Shown here: positions 1 through 15,545 of the stretch, in pieces | Layout: the number at the start of each line of letters is the position of its first letter | Position numbering within the stretch: the first letter of the stretch is position 1 | Assembly (NCBI GenBank): GCA_019914995.1 | Contig: CM034139.1 | Span: 5,372,461-5,436,460, forward strand | From: Acanthochlamys bracteata | Taxonomy: Eukaryota; Streptophyta; Magnoliopsida; Pandanales; Velloziaceae | Length of the DNA: 64,000 bases | Reading direction: 5' to 3' | Translations under genes and position numbers: made by a program | Notes under the pieces: model-generated | What the model was told of the DNA's origin: nothing | Database searches by the model: none | Seen by the model: only the letters and a program-made list of their open reading frames with translations

Positions 1-268
1 CTCTAGTCTAGCTTACCACATTCCATATCGAGTAAGCATCAGCTGTCCAGAGAAGGATGATCGTGCGAAGAAGCTAGTATTACTGCCTGGGTCACTAGCA
101 GAGCTACTAGAAATTGGTGGCAAGAAATATGGATTCTCTCCTACAAAAGCACTGATGAAAGATGGAGCTGAAGTTGATGATATAAAGGTTATAAGGGATG
201 GTGATCATCTTGTTCTAGTCAGTGATAACTGGCTGCTGCAAGATAATACCCGGAAGCTTGGAGATTGA
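1..268 (+). CDS. Shaker-type inward K+ channel, AKT1-like, C-terminal exon (partial)
   Basis: The frame is open from base 2 to a TGA at 266-268 and encodes about 88 residues. It reads as a KHA domain, the C-terminal cytoplasmic module of plant Shaker potassium channels: RVSISCPEKDD, then KLVLLPGSLAELLEIGGKKY, then GAEVDDIKVIRDGDHLVLVS. KHA domains sit after the pore, cyclic-nucleotide-binding and ankyrin parts and help subunits tetramerise at the plasma membrane. The ISCPE start and LLPGS...LLEIG spacing fit the AKT1 group better than KAT, AKT2 or SKOR (judged from memory). The channel core lies outside the window, so selectivity cannot be judged. The exon has no obvious lesion. Confidence 0.85.
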   Translation, partial: SSLAYHIPYRVSISCPEKDDRAKKLVLLPGSLAELLEIGGKKYGFSPTKALMKDGAEVDDIKVIRDGDHLVLVSDNWLLQDNTRKLGD

Positions 269-1834
269 TTCATGGTGCTTATTCCGACATTGCTGATATT
301 GTTACAAAGTGATCAATTGCGTGGGTTCTTTCAGCACATTTGATTGTGCAATAACCTGCAATTGGGATCAGAAAAGCTGCCCTGATCGATACAGAAGAGT
401 GCCCCAGCATTCATTCAACTAGATATTGAAGTTAGCGAGTCTCATACGCGTGACTGATTTGGTAAGCAGAACAACAGACAAGGCCTTCTTTGAAAAGAAA
501 TAGAGGCAAAGCTGTTTGCTCCATAGTTTGTAAGCTTCATATCAATTCCTCTGGAATTATTACTGTAACTCTCCATTCATGTATAAATACAATTATACCG
601 AAGTGTCTTTCCCCAATATATTTGCCTGGTGCTTTTTGTTCCTGTACTTGGTTACTGCAATGCTTTTCTGTTTAGCACCAAAATGGAGATGCAGCACCCA
701 AGTGCTCTTTGTTTCAGAAACAATTCTCAAGTACATTAATATATATTTTTATTCTTTTGAGATTAAAAAAAACTATGATTCGACCGCTGATGATCAATCA
801 CTTTTGGCACAGTCAGACCCCTCTAGGAAGGGCAAGATATCTCATACGTACCGGACAGAATTGAAGAACAGAACAAAGCCAGCTATTTGAAGGACAAGAG
901 AATGCATATAACAAAATTGAACACTCAACATCTTTGAGGAATTTTGCTTGTATATGGTCTCAGAACGATCAAATATTGTTACAGTTGCTCTTTTTCTTTT
1001 GAATGTCGCAAACATATAGAGGAGCATCATGACACACTAGAACTGACTCCAAATTTGAAGGCCTACTAATATAATTTGCAGTATCCTGCTGGCAAAAATC
1101 ACTCTCTTTTTCCGACAACCTTCCGATTTTCCTCTTTTGACCTATATGTACTATATAGTCTATTTGATGTTACAAGTAAAAAAAGAAAGATTCCAGTGAA
1201 GTACATCTTAGGTAGGAGTTGCTTCTCTTGCTTTAGGAAGAGGGCCGATTTATTGCGTGAACAAAGTGGACAGAAGTTCCACCAAAGAAGCATGAGAACC
1301 AACCACTTGAGGTACGACATATTATGTTCAGACTGATTCTTCTGGTTTCACTTTGAATGAGATACATGTCTCTCTACTTTTTTACTGCGCCATCGGACTT
1401 CCTCAATCAGGATAAACCTGTGACAAACACAAATTCAAAAGTAAATGCTATTCTTCAGTGACAATGTGCAATTCAACCTCACACAAGTAGGACTGTACCA
1501 TAGCGCATAGCTGAATAAAAAAGAAAATTTTAAGGTTCTCATCAATCAAATCAAAAGCCTAGAAAAACTTCAAACGTCCCTAGAAAAGCTTCAAACGTCT
1601 GACCATTCTTTTGGGCAGCTGCATGCCTCCTGATCCCTATTGTTAATCTTCATAAAAAAAGCCAATACCCTCAAGAGGTTCTCTCAACTCAGTCTCAGGG
1701 ACTCGTCTGATAGTTGAGGCCCTCTTACTAGGAGAAGTGTCAGTTCAAAAATTTTGGCAGCCACTAAGTGGGGAGAAGATTTGGTTCATAGAGTCTATCA
1801 TAACCTATTAACGTTCTTATGAGAATCTGAATCT
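269..1834. other. Non-coding stretch between convergent genes
   Basis: This holds the 3' UTR of the K+ channel gene (reading right) and the 3' UTR of the boron transporter (reading left). The short ORFs in it have no recognisable domains or splice context. A possible extra 3' exon of the boron transporter could lie near 1638-1725 on the minus strand: a spliceable stretch there reads SKRASTIRRVPETELREPL, but its phase does not match the preceding exon. Confidence 0.5.
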
Positions 1835-4800
1835 TTAAATATAACCCTTACTAACTTGAACGGGGATACTTGCCTGGGCAAACCTTTCTTCAGAAAAGCT
1901 CTGCGATCTATGCTTAAGTTCCCCTCTGCGTGTTGTAAACTCATCCAATATTTCAGAATCATATGCATCGTCACTGCTAAGTTCTCCACTTGAAGGAGGT
2001 GTTTCCCCTTCCTGCAAAAAGAGAGCGAAAACATATTACAAAGGCAACGACAGAGTCCTTATGAATAAAAGAGATGCAATAAGAAATTACTCTCAGTGGC
2101 TAGCTTTAACTTTGCATGGCTACATAATGTTAATACTAATACTGCTGCAGCAGCTTCATAAGTCTTGAGGACCTTGAACACAGACTAAATGATGATAAGA
2201 ACTGTAAGCGATCAGTACTATAGAGGGACATCAGATACGTGATTAATGAAAATGTGTTGGAGTACGGATTGTGATTCCGCAAATGATTGTAGGGTGTGTG
2301 ATCATACAATGGCTCATGTGCAGACCAACTTAGGACCCACTCCTTTCAAGTCCATCCAAAATACAGTAGCCTAGAAGAAAAGGCACTCTACTACTTGGTG
2401 TTCAAGATCGACAAAATGCTTTGAGATGTTTTACCTGCATATATTGGAAGCTATGATCTCGATGAGGAGCACCAACAATTTCATCATACTCAGCCGCGTC
2501 AAGTTCTGACAAGTATTCAGTGTGGAAAATTTTGGGAAGTACATGCTGTCTGATGCTAATAAGCAAGAAGAAGGGAAGCGGAAACAGAATACCAGCTATT
2601 GGTATCCAAGTTACCCCGAAGCAGAGCAGTAGATACATAAGTTGGAATAGCGTAAAGCCAGCAATCTGCTTGAATGGGACAGACTCCACAAAGGAAGCAT
2701 GATTTCCTTCTAAAACCCTGATAAGTGCATGGAAATACTATGTTAACAGGTATAGAGTTTCTATAGCTTCTAGTAAGCTGAAAAACATCTTGTTAGTCAA
2801 TAGCCAAATCACTTAATCATAATAAACACGAAGACGGGCAAAGAACATCAGAACAAGACTTATTTGATCCAAATAAAAGTAGTTTGAACGCATAAAGCTT
2901 ACTTGTAGCGTCGGCGAGGAGTGATGAATAGAAGCAACAGCCTTTCCCAAAATTGATTGCCAGGAAGACTATCAATTGCCATATAAGCAAAATAACCCCA
3001 CAGTACTGATGTGGGTATTTTCCTGATGATTGGCACAGCTACCAGACAAGCTCCAACCATGAGGGACTGGCCAAAATTTGTTACCCTTTGTTCATTAACC
3101 CGGACAGGCAAGTGCGCATCTATGTGCTTCTCAGGATCAAATGCATCTTCTGAATCTCCTGGGCTAGCTCTACTTCTCATAACTGCTTCCTTTAAATCTT
3201 TCAATTCACTATCCACTGATATGATCTGCATACAAAGACCTTAGACTAAGAAGCCAGCGTGAGCATAAGAGATTCACAGCTATAATGAATTTTATTAGTT
3301 CAACATAAATTGAAAAGTGAAAAACGTTCGAGTACGAATATCATACAACATTAACTAATGGTCATCTAACCTGCTCTTGGCAATTGCTTAATTGTGGTTA
3401 TAAATTTCTATTGTTCTGTATCAACACTTTTCTTTAGCAGTCACACATCTCAAGAACTTGGAAAGTAAAGGTATTTCTGTTAACACATACTTACAGTGTT
3501 TCCCTTGTCCATCGATACGAACACCTCTTGCATCTTGCCATATATTTCAGAGTTGCTAGCTTGCATCCTTATGCCTTCCTTGGCAGTCTTGACCATTTTC
3601 TTACGCATCAACTGTGTGAGGCATGTCCAATTAATCAAACCGAGATGCAGAATTATTGATATGCATTACGACATGCTAACCTGCTTCTTAAGAACGGCTA
3701 GGCTCTTTGTGTGCATTGGGGACTGCGGAAGAACCCCATTGGAAGGAGGGATGCCAAGCAAGCCACAAATCAAAACCTGAATGGAGAAGTGATAATAATT
3801 AAGACAAAATTATGTAATCGAAGCAACATTAGGGATTTATATCGTAACGAAATAGTAGATAAGCATGTACCAAGACTCCGAGGACCAGGATGTCATAGTG
3901 GTATGCAGATGGATTTTTCAAATTAAATTCCTTTTGCTGAGCCATCTGTGAAGCAACACTATGATCAAAAAAGTAAAGGCCAGCAACCATAGTAGCAGGT
4001 ATGATGGCAGCAAATATGTACACGGGAGGAACCGACAGCATTTCCTGCAAATTCCATAATGTGCACTTTTAGTAATTCCAAGCAAAATATGAAACAAAGA
4101 AGATTTACTCAGAAAAGAAACTAGAAACCCTACTGATGCACAAATCAAAGTAGGACAAAAATGAGGTCACGGTAGGGGGAAACACATTATTTGGAAATAA
4201 CACCATACTCAAAATAATAAATTAAACTAAACAAATCAATTAATTGCAAGATGCTGAAATCTTTCCAGACCTTCGCAACAGTCCAGTGCTGCAAGGTTTT
4301 AGGCTCCCAAGGCAGTGGAGTGAAGAGTCTCCTGGGAACTCCTGAAGGAACCTTGTCTGGGACTGCATATGACAATGCAGTCCAAAGCACAACCATTAAA
4401 GGAACTCCGTAGTCAGCAGTGACGCTCCTAAACCATCCTGCATTCACCAAAATATATCATGATATCATAACAAAAAGGGTCCTGATGAAACTCAATAGAC
4501 CACAAGTTTGTTGAGGACCTGTGCCATATTTCCATGACCTTGCTCCTCTGCTCGTGAGTGCAGTGTAAAGAAGACCAATGGAGAATATGATACCTAGCAA
4601 ACCATTTGTGTATAACCACTGAAACTGGTAGGTTGCTAGATTTTGATCTTCACCTTTAGGTATGTTAAATTCACTGACCATCCCCTGCAATAGGAAGCTA
4701 ACCGTTTTTTGTTAAACCATTCTAACAGAGGGAAGCAGAGATATCTTTTCACTTTCTGCATTGGATGATAAAGACAAAATTGCACCTTAATGGCTTCTTG

Positions 4801-5576
4801 AAGGAACAGAACGGAGATCAACATCCCAAAAAGTTCTCCAGCTATCCTTGTAAATCTACTTATAACGACACAAGCATTGAAGGCGGCAAGAAGAAATAGC
4901 ATAAGAGCTGTCCAAATGCAAACCCTGAATTACCCAGAATTATACATTTCAATACGCACCAAATAAAAGCACACAAAGGTAAAATAAGCAATAAATCTCT
5001 GATCATTACTACCATCCAGTCCAAGCCAAAAACAACCGAGACCCAAGATCTTCCCTTCCCTTGGCAAAGCTGTACAGATAGCTATACATTATCACTGTGG
5101 GCTCAGCTACTCCTAGGATCAACATCGGCTGGCCTCCAAGTACGGAGTGAAGAATGCCACAAATAGCAGTAGAAGCCAAAGTTTCTACTGTGCTTAAGGA
5201 ACCATCTACACACCAACAAGTAAAACAAGGATACAAAAGCATTAATAAGATTTATGGAGATGGCACTAATAAATTGACCGTTCTGAAGCAAAAGAAATAT
5301 GTGTGAAATTCACCTGTGTCTTTACTAAGTTGTTCACCGAAAGCAATAACAGGGAGCGCAGAGGCAAAGAAGACATATGCAGTTGGAGCCAAAATCCTAA
5401 GCCAAATATTACATAGCAGTATCAAGATTATTCACATTAAAATTCACTTGAATTAGAAGAAGTTTATTGTACATAATGCCAGAATGGAATCCTGCTTTCC
5501 AGTCATGTCTATAGCATGATATTCTTCCCTTGATGTCCTTTACAACTCCCTTAAACGGAGCCCTAATGTGCTCCAT
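1835..5576 (-). CDS. BOR4: BOR4-type borate efflux transporter (SLC4-like anion exchanger family)
   Basis: Twelve coding exons on the minus strand: 5576-5473, 5396-5314, 5205-5013, 4924-4786, 4684-4519, 4437-4271, 4044-3871, 3776-3681, 3611-3495, 3225-2903, 2717-2435 and 2011-1835. They sum to 2022 nt (673 residues, against about 700 for Arabidopsis BORs), and all junctions are GT-AG and in phase. The product is a polytopic plasma-membrane exporter of borate. Family signatures are [40 protein letters not shown], the RVNEQRV segment and [20 protein letters not shown]. The segments [16 protein letters not shown] and YTNGLL match BOR4 better than BOR1, as recalled. A 5'-UTR intron (5579-6122) separates the leader exon from the ATG. 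The last exon reads through to TAA at 1835; its donor-like GTTAGT or GTAAGG leaves the extreme C terminus uncertain. Confidence 0.93.
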
Positions 5577-6122
5577 TCCTGAGAAAAAATTTTCAATTTT
5601 GAAGAACTAGCAGCTTTATAAGGAGAAAAACTATTTAGAAAAAGAATTTAAAAAGAAAGAAAGAAAAAAATATGAAAAGTTCACAAGAAAAGTTTTCATT
5701 CGTTCAGAAAAACAAAGAACCCATTTCTTAAAAAAGGAAGATAGTCAATCAGAATATCTCATAAACTTCAATTCTAGATGAAGTTGAGATAAAACAGGAA
5801 TTTTTTTGGTTGGTAAAAGAAAAGGAAGAAATCAAATTATTCGCTATGCCAAATCCATGGTAACAAAAATGGAGTGATTCTTCTAAAAATCCCAATCAAC
5901 TGAAATCAAACTGTTCGCAAACATGCATGTCTAATGATATATCTCTATTTTTCTCTCAAAATTGGAAAGAAAAATTAAAGATACAGAAGAAAAAGAAAAG
6001 AATCCTGCCGTGCACATTAATTTGAAATGTAAATAAATCAGAATGAGAACTTAACGAACTGAATAACAATAGCGAAAAACAACAATGAGATTGAACGGAA
6101 AAGAAATAATGAATGTGTAAAC

Positions 6123-6580
6123 CTTGAAAATGAACAGCTTCTCCGGGCTCACGAGGGACAGCGAACGGTCGAGACGGCCGACAAAGCGGCCGGCGGCGAC
6201 GCGTCTCCAGTCAGCACCGGTCGCCGTGGAAACAAAGCTGCGGGCTTATGAAATGGTATCAGCACACCCAGGTTTGTAGTCGAATTTCTTTCTCTTAATT
6301 TGTTTCTTTTTTTTTTTTTTTTGAGTTTTGTTTCTTTGCGTGTGTTTGGATTGAATCGAGCGACGGTGGTGGTGAGTTGGCCTGGTTGGTTGTTTTGTTG
6401 AATCTTCCTTTGAATGCGGAGAAGGAGAGAGGAGATGGAGCCGTGCCACTCCTCCTCCTTCACTCTCGTTCTCTCTCTCTCTCGTTGATCAAATCGAAAT
6501 TAAAACACGAGACATTAATCAAGTTGTTTCTTCTTCGTTTGCATTCCCTTCTCCGATTCTCCTGCTTAATATATATACCC
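6123..6580 (-). promoter_or_regulatory. BOR4 leader exon and core promoter
   Basis: A non-coding first exon ends with a CAAG/GTTTAC donor at 6123/6122, and its intron ends at 5579 two bases before the ATG. On the minus strand a TATATATA stretch lies at about 6568-6578, which would place transcription start near 6540. The predicted leader has no upstream ATG from 6500 down to the donor. A 9-codon upstream ORF (ATG at 6515-6513, stop ending at 6489) falls just inside the predicted start. A CT-rich tract lies at 6467-6484. Upstream ORFs regulate BOR1 and NIP5;1 in response to boron; whether this one does is unknown. Confidence 0.5.
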
Positions 6581-7330
6581 TCAAACACGTGTCAACCAAC
6601 AACTCCTCCAAATCCCATGCTATTCTCGCACGAGAATAAGAGATTCATTTAATTTGCATAATTAATATTCCATTAATTGCATTTTATTAGCATTCCAAAG
6701 TCTCATCAATAAGAACCTTTCCTACGGTTGTTCCGGTATATATAAGGAGGTGCGTGATGCGTTTTTGCATTGCATGGATTCAAGAAAAATCAATGGACGT
6801 GCGGAAATGGTAAGAAGGACAAAGTTTCAACCTGCATGAGTGGCTCATGCCAAGTCGCCAACTAAACTCACACATATTTCCAAGCGATCAAGTAACACAA
6901 ACAGCATGAACTTTATCAGAGGATGCAAATTAACCTTTCTCAAGGAGAATAACAACGTGAATGGTTTCCTCATTAATTATCAGAAAATATTCTGTTCTGC
7001 ATTCCAAGTCAAACTTTGACCTAACCAAACAACATAAACATGCATGAGTTTCTTGTGATCATTAGGGAGCTTGGAACCGCTCAAGCCCTGTATCCTATGA
7101 GCATGCTTATAAAAATTTTATTTTGTAAAATAGAAAATATTTTTATTTTATTTTATGTAATAAATTTTATTTTTGTATAAGAAAAAATAAACAATAAAAA
7201 ATCTTATGATTTATAATTTTTTTATATTTTTTAAATTCTAATAGATTTTGTATAATATTATAGAAAATTTATTGGAAAATATAAGATTGAAAAGTTAATA
7301 ACTACGTTGGAATGCATAACTCAAATAGGC
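6581..7330. other. Intergenic DNA with an AT-rich element
   Basis: No gene was seen. Bases 7105-7290 are almost pure A and T, with poly-T and poly-A runs that could fold on themselves. They resemble AT-rich patches elsewhere in the window (19560-19720, 24540-24765, 47210-47400, 47510-47650, 54430-54640, 61840-62035). Confidence 0.5.
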
Positions 7331-7365
7331 TCTGAGCTCCAAAGTAACCAGGCCAACTATAAACA

Positions 7366-7404
7366 GGCCCATAAGCCCATGTCAGCAACAAGAGCAAGCC
7401 CAAA
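7366..7404 (+). promoter_or_regulatory. Cluster of site II (TGGGCY-type) elements
   Basis: GGCCCAT at 7367-7373 runs directly into AGCCCAT at 7374-7380, and AGCCCAAA follows near 7397. Such TCP-bound elements mark many plant housekeeping promoters. They lie about 80-115 bp upstream of the start codon of the thrombospondin-repeat gene, so the dead gene still has its promoter. Confidence 0.5.
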
Positions 7405-7481
7405 TGCTTAAGTTTTGTTGTGGCAGCATATAACGAATGAATGCCTACCGACACGATCGCGCGCGTGTAGTGGTTGAGCTG

Positions 7482-9862
7482 ATGGCGCCAGCTCTGCTGC
7501 TACTGCTGCTCCGAGTTACGTTTCCTCTTTATTCTCTAGTCGATTCCGATGATCTACATTTCAGTGGTAATCATCAATCCACACTCTGTTGATGTTTTTC
7601 TTAAAGATCTGAGAAATATTAGCTCGTTTGTTAGATTTCGTTTGAATTTCTGCTCGGAGTTTGGTAATTTCGAACTTCTTTTATACATTGCCGTAGGTTC
7701 AATTGAGTTCCTGCATTTCAGTCTGCTTTCTTGTCTTAGATTTAGAGGCCAATAAGATTTCTTTCTGAAAAAGGAAATAATTTTATGAAGGAACTAGCTA
7801 GTTGAAGAAGATAATAAAGGATTTTCGAATTGATGGGTGGTTAGATTATGTATGTAGTACACACAGTTTTGCTTCTTTATTGAACTTTTGAGACGTATTT
7901 GGTGTCAATCATAGGTTGCTATTGAACTGAAACTTGCCAAAGCAAATGGCTTGTAGAATGTGCTTTGGGCCATGTCATTACTGACAAGTCAGACAACTGT
8001 AATGGTTTATGTGTGGATCGCCCTCCATACATCCCATTTCACACACATTTTCAGTGCTGCAAGCAAGGTACATTATGGTGAATCAACGTTATTTTCTAGT
8101 TATTCTGTTGCTAGGATTATATTTCACTTGCAAGAAAATAGAACTTAATGCTATGAATATTTCACCTCTCTTTTCTAGGGAGTTTGAAAATGCTCTATGC
8201 CGTCTTTCTCCTTTGTATTTTGTTTGGGAGGAAAGCCTTTCAAATTACAAGTTCCGCAATCATGTTAATACTTGGGGCAGACTGCTTCCAAATAAGATTT
8301 CTATCAGTGCCTGCACCCATTGAGGTGGATTGCTTTGGTCATTTCGCATGAGTCGCATGTTAGACTTAAACATGTATCTGCCAAGTGCAGCTTATGCTGA
8401 ATTATCACTTGCATCCTTCTTCCAGCTAGATTGCTAGTAAATTTCCGATTGGGAGATAGTAGCAGGTTATATTGTTTTAAGAATATAAAACCTGTTTGAA
8501 AAGATAATCAAAGACTTAAGTTAAACATTGGTGTTCCTGTCCTTTGTCTTCTACATCCTCAGAAATCCCAAAGACAACTGAAGGATGTGCCAGATGAAGA
8601 AGAAGGTTGATTTTGGCCATGAATTCATATGCTGCAGTGATTGCTCTAATCCCAATGTCATAGACAAATCAACCAAATTGGGTTATTGCAAGACTGGAGC
8701 AGAACTGGGTGTACAGAGGAAACCGCATGGTATTGCTGCAAGCCTTCACCGTAATGCTTTGTTCCTTTGACACTTGCTCTTCAACCTCTTCCCATTCTAA
8801 GTTCCTTTGACACTTGCTCTTCAACCTCTTCCCATTCTAAAAGTCTTGTGATTAAAAACGTGAGCTCATTTAGAGACTTTCAAGTGGATTGCTGGCCCAT
8901 GGAGGAAGTCTTCTTCTCCTTGTGATGGTGGTGTCCGTTATAGAGATGTAGCTTGTTTTGGCAGCACAGAGGACATGTCAGTTGAACATTACCCAGTAGA
9001 TGACAGCAAGTGCCCTGCATAAAAAATGGTAATGATTCAACTTCTTATTTAAATTAAAATTTTAAGGTAATAATGTATATGGATTTCTCAGCAGCCTCTT
9101 AAATTTCTTATAGTTGCTGTCATCCACCTATCAGTTTTCGTGTGCTCTAACCACACCCTCACTGTCCCTTACTGTTTTTGTATGACCTAGTAAGGTTAAG
9201 TTTCTTATACATAGTAATGATGAGCAGCTCTTTATGTCAATTATTGCTGTGTATGAATATTTGTAGCAAGTGGACAAATAGCACTGCTGCAATAGTATGA
9301 AAAACTTGCTGATTCAAGGCATGATCAATTATACAAGACTATATCTTGCCTTTTTATTCCCCTTAATAGTCACGGAATTATGTTGCAATAAGCAATAGCT
9401 ATATCTTGCTTGTAGGAGCAGAACCAAGTTTTGATCGACTATTAGTAATTTGTTTCTTCATTATGTTGCAGCCTACTCGGCAGGAGCCGTGTAATCTGAG
9501 AAGCTGTATGGACGTTAGTGTCAATGAATTTGAGGGAAACAAGAGAAGTAGGATGTCTGGGTGGCTAGTTGCATTCCTTTTTTTGGTCGGCTTGTAGCAG
9601 CTGGTGGGATTGGCTTTGCAGGTTATACTTATTACAAGAGGTAAGCTATGCACATGATTAAAGGTTGAGCATTTCTTCTCAATTCTATTGTTGTAATGTT
9701 CAAGTAGATCAGGGTTATTTATCCAATCACCTGCTATACCCTTCACCCTTAGTGCCTTTTCCAGTCATTCACACAGCAAATAAAATTAAATTGTTGATTG
9801 ACAACAGGAGAGCATCATCACCGTATGGGTATATGTATATCATGATGGAGGGCTATTCTTGA
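7482..9862 (+). pseudogene. Broken gene for a secreted/membrane Cys-rich protein with one thrombospondin type-1 repeat
   Basis: Six exons can be chained in phase: 7482-7566, 7957-8067, 8563-8729, 8874-9028, 9472-9640 and 9808-9862. Exon 1 gives a signal peptide (MAPALLLLLLRVTFPL). Exons 2-3 are Cys-rich (DNCNGLC, QCCK, FICCSDCSNP, GYCKTG). Exons 4-5 make a TSP1 repeat: WIAGPW, CDGGVRYRDVACFG, then EPCNLRSC. A membrane span (VAAGGIGFAGYTYYK) and a short tail ending at TGA 9860-9862 follow. Breaks: exon 3 is one base short for its flanking phases (frame change near 8595-8600). Exon 4 has an in-frame TAA at 9020-9022. Exon 5 is one base short near a T run at about 9580. The first Cys expected in the TSP1 repeat reads Ser (KSSSPC). 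Because splice sites and the rest of the frame survive, decay is recent or these are assembly errors. The exact family was not recognised. Confidence 0.65.
8761..8840 (+). repeat. Perfect 40-bp tandem duplication
   Basis: Bases 8761-8800 are repeated without change at 8801-8840 (each begins GTTCCTTTGACACTTG and ends CCCATTCTAA). The repeat lies in the intron between exons 3 and 4 of the TSP1 gene, 33 bp before the exon 4 acceptor. The perfect identity implies a recent event. Confidence 0.95.
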
Positions 9863-11072
9863 AAGACGATTATTCACTACAATGTCAAGGCTCATTGATT
9901 CATTCTGCAAGGCGGCTGACAATATTGTTTGTGTATTATATGCTGATTTGAGGGCTTGACCAAACCGTTACAAGGTGACAATCACAGATGTTCATACAAA
10001 AGTCAGATTCTTTCTACTATTCTTGGTACTTCAGTTGTATGTGTGGTTCACTAATACATTGACTATTGTACTTACCTCTCACGTTGAAAGTTATTTTTGT
10101 AAAACTTCAGAACAGTTTCATATTGGCATAAATTATGGATGCTTCTCATGCCTTTGCACCTAGCATTGTCTGAGTGGATACATGACGATGCAATGATTGA
10201 ACTTTTATGAAATAATATGAAGTTAAAAGAGTTTTATGTCTGTAGATCTGGATGGGGACGGTAGGGACTTGTTATTTGACATGTATAGGGATAAGCTTTT
10301 ATATGAAACGTGAGGATTGTTAAAAAGCAGCAAGGGCTTGCTGCATGCCTCTATTCATCTCAGGAAAGTTTCAACAGGCTAAATTCAACGGTAGCAGCTG
10401 TGTATAGGAAGTCACCTGGAAAAATCACTTCCAAGCGAAAATGATCACTTCCGAATGAAGTAACTATGCCATACCGGCAGGCTTCTTGTCACTCACTGAA
10501 AATGTATAACAATGTAAACCGTTATGTCTGAGGTCAAACTTTATTCTTGGACGAACAGAGTGCGCTGCTGCTGTATTCAGTAAATCGCACTTAGATTACA
10601 TCTTCTGCCGTGTTGATTGGCGTCTATTTTAAGCAAAGAAAATTTTCGAAGCCATTTATTTACATCTGAGGATCGCCTTCATAGTTCATACTACCGAAAA
10701 TTGACCATAATTGTCTTATCAACATCATATTGCCTACGCAAATATCACACTCTTTAGGCCACATAAAATTTCAGCAGGTAACGGACAAGCTACTGAAAGC
10801 AGAAATAACTCCACCACAATGGGGTCATCTACCTGCCCCTTTCAGCTGAGGCAAGAAACGGTATCACCACAACGATTAAGCCATGTTTTACTTATCAATC
10901 CAGAATAACATAACAAATGTAAAAACGAAGTACTCCATAGCCGGTAGGAAAAGATCTAGTTTCAACAGGGTAAACTATCTGTGTCATCTCGACATTACTT
11001 CACGATACATTTGAGAGCAGAATTGCAATGATATAACAGATTAACTATACTATCTGGTTGTTTACAGGATCT
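9863..11072. other. Non-coding interval between the TSP1 relic and RPT6
   Basis: This covers the former 3' UTR of the TSP1 gene and the 3' UTR of the minus-strand RPT6 gene. Short ORFs here show no domain, splice or composition signal. Confidence 0.5.
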
Positions 11073-14947
<3,875 letters not shown>

Positions 14948-15545
14948 CTATCCAAAGCTTCTTTTCTCGATCGACAGTTTCCTCTTACCAACCAGTCTCT
15001 CAAACTTCTATTTCTTCTCAAGAAGATCCAGAATGTTTCCGGAGCAAGTCCGCAGAGAACAATCGAGTTCAGATTTCTTCCAAGGAAACGTTTTATTACT
15101 TAAGCTGCTCAAGTCGGTGGAGATTGATGTAAAGCCCCATAACATGTTTTAGACCCAGCAGTATTTTAGTAAATTGATGGTGATAGAGATAACAGGTGCG
15201 GCCCAACAAACCCAATAAATTGTAGAGGCCCAAAGACTAGGCCCAAGGAATAAGGGTATTTGTGTAATATTCATAGTTTACGATCTCGAGTCTCGATTGT
15301 TGAGGTATAAAATGAAACCAGCCCAGAGCTGTAGAAGCGGAGAAAAGCCCAGGGTCTCCCCCACTCCCTCTGTACAGAAAGAAATTAACAGAGAGAACTA
15401 AAAACCCGTGCCGGAATTCTTCAATAGTCAATCTCTAAACTTATCGATTGTTTTTTTTTTTTGATTTACAGATACAAGTAGATCAATCAAGATTGATAAA
15501 TGAATCAATAATTTGGAACTGGATTGGTGTGAGAGAGAGAGAGAG
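14948..15545. promoter_or_regulatory. Bidirectional promoter between RPT6 and STRAP-like gene
   Basis: The start codons of the two divergent genes are 598 bp apart. The middle holds three site II motifs: GGCCCAAC at about 15200, GGCCCAAA at about 15228 and AGGCCCAAG at about 15239. GCCCAG copies lie near 15320 and 15348. A GA microsatellite (15533-15546) abuts the STRAP start codon. Shared site II elements are typical of co-expressed housekeeping genes; shared control is inferred. Confidence 0.6.

Noticed and set aside
1638-1725. Possible 13th BOR4 exon
   Set aside because: The stretch looks coding, but neither candidate donor in exon 12 gives the right phase. Kept only as a note on the uncertain C terminus.
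6149-6463. 104-residue minus-strand ORF upstream of BOR4
   Set aside because: It begins at a GTG, lies in the spliced leader and promoter, and has a lysine run from a poly-A tract. No protein character.
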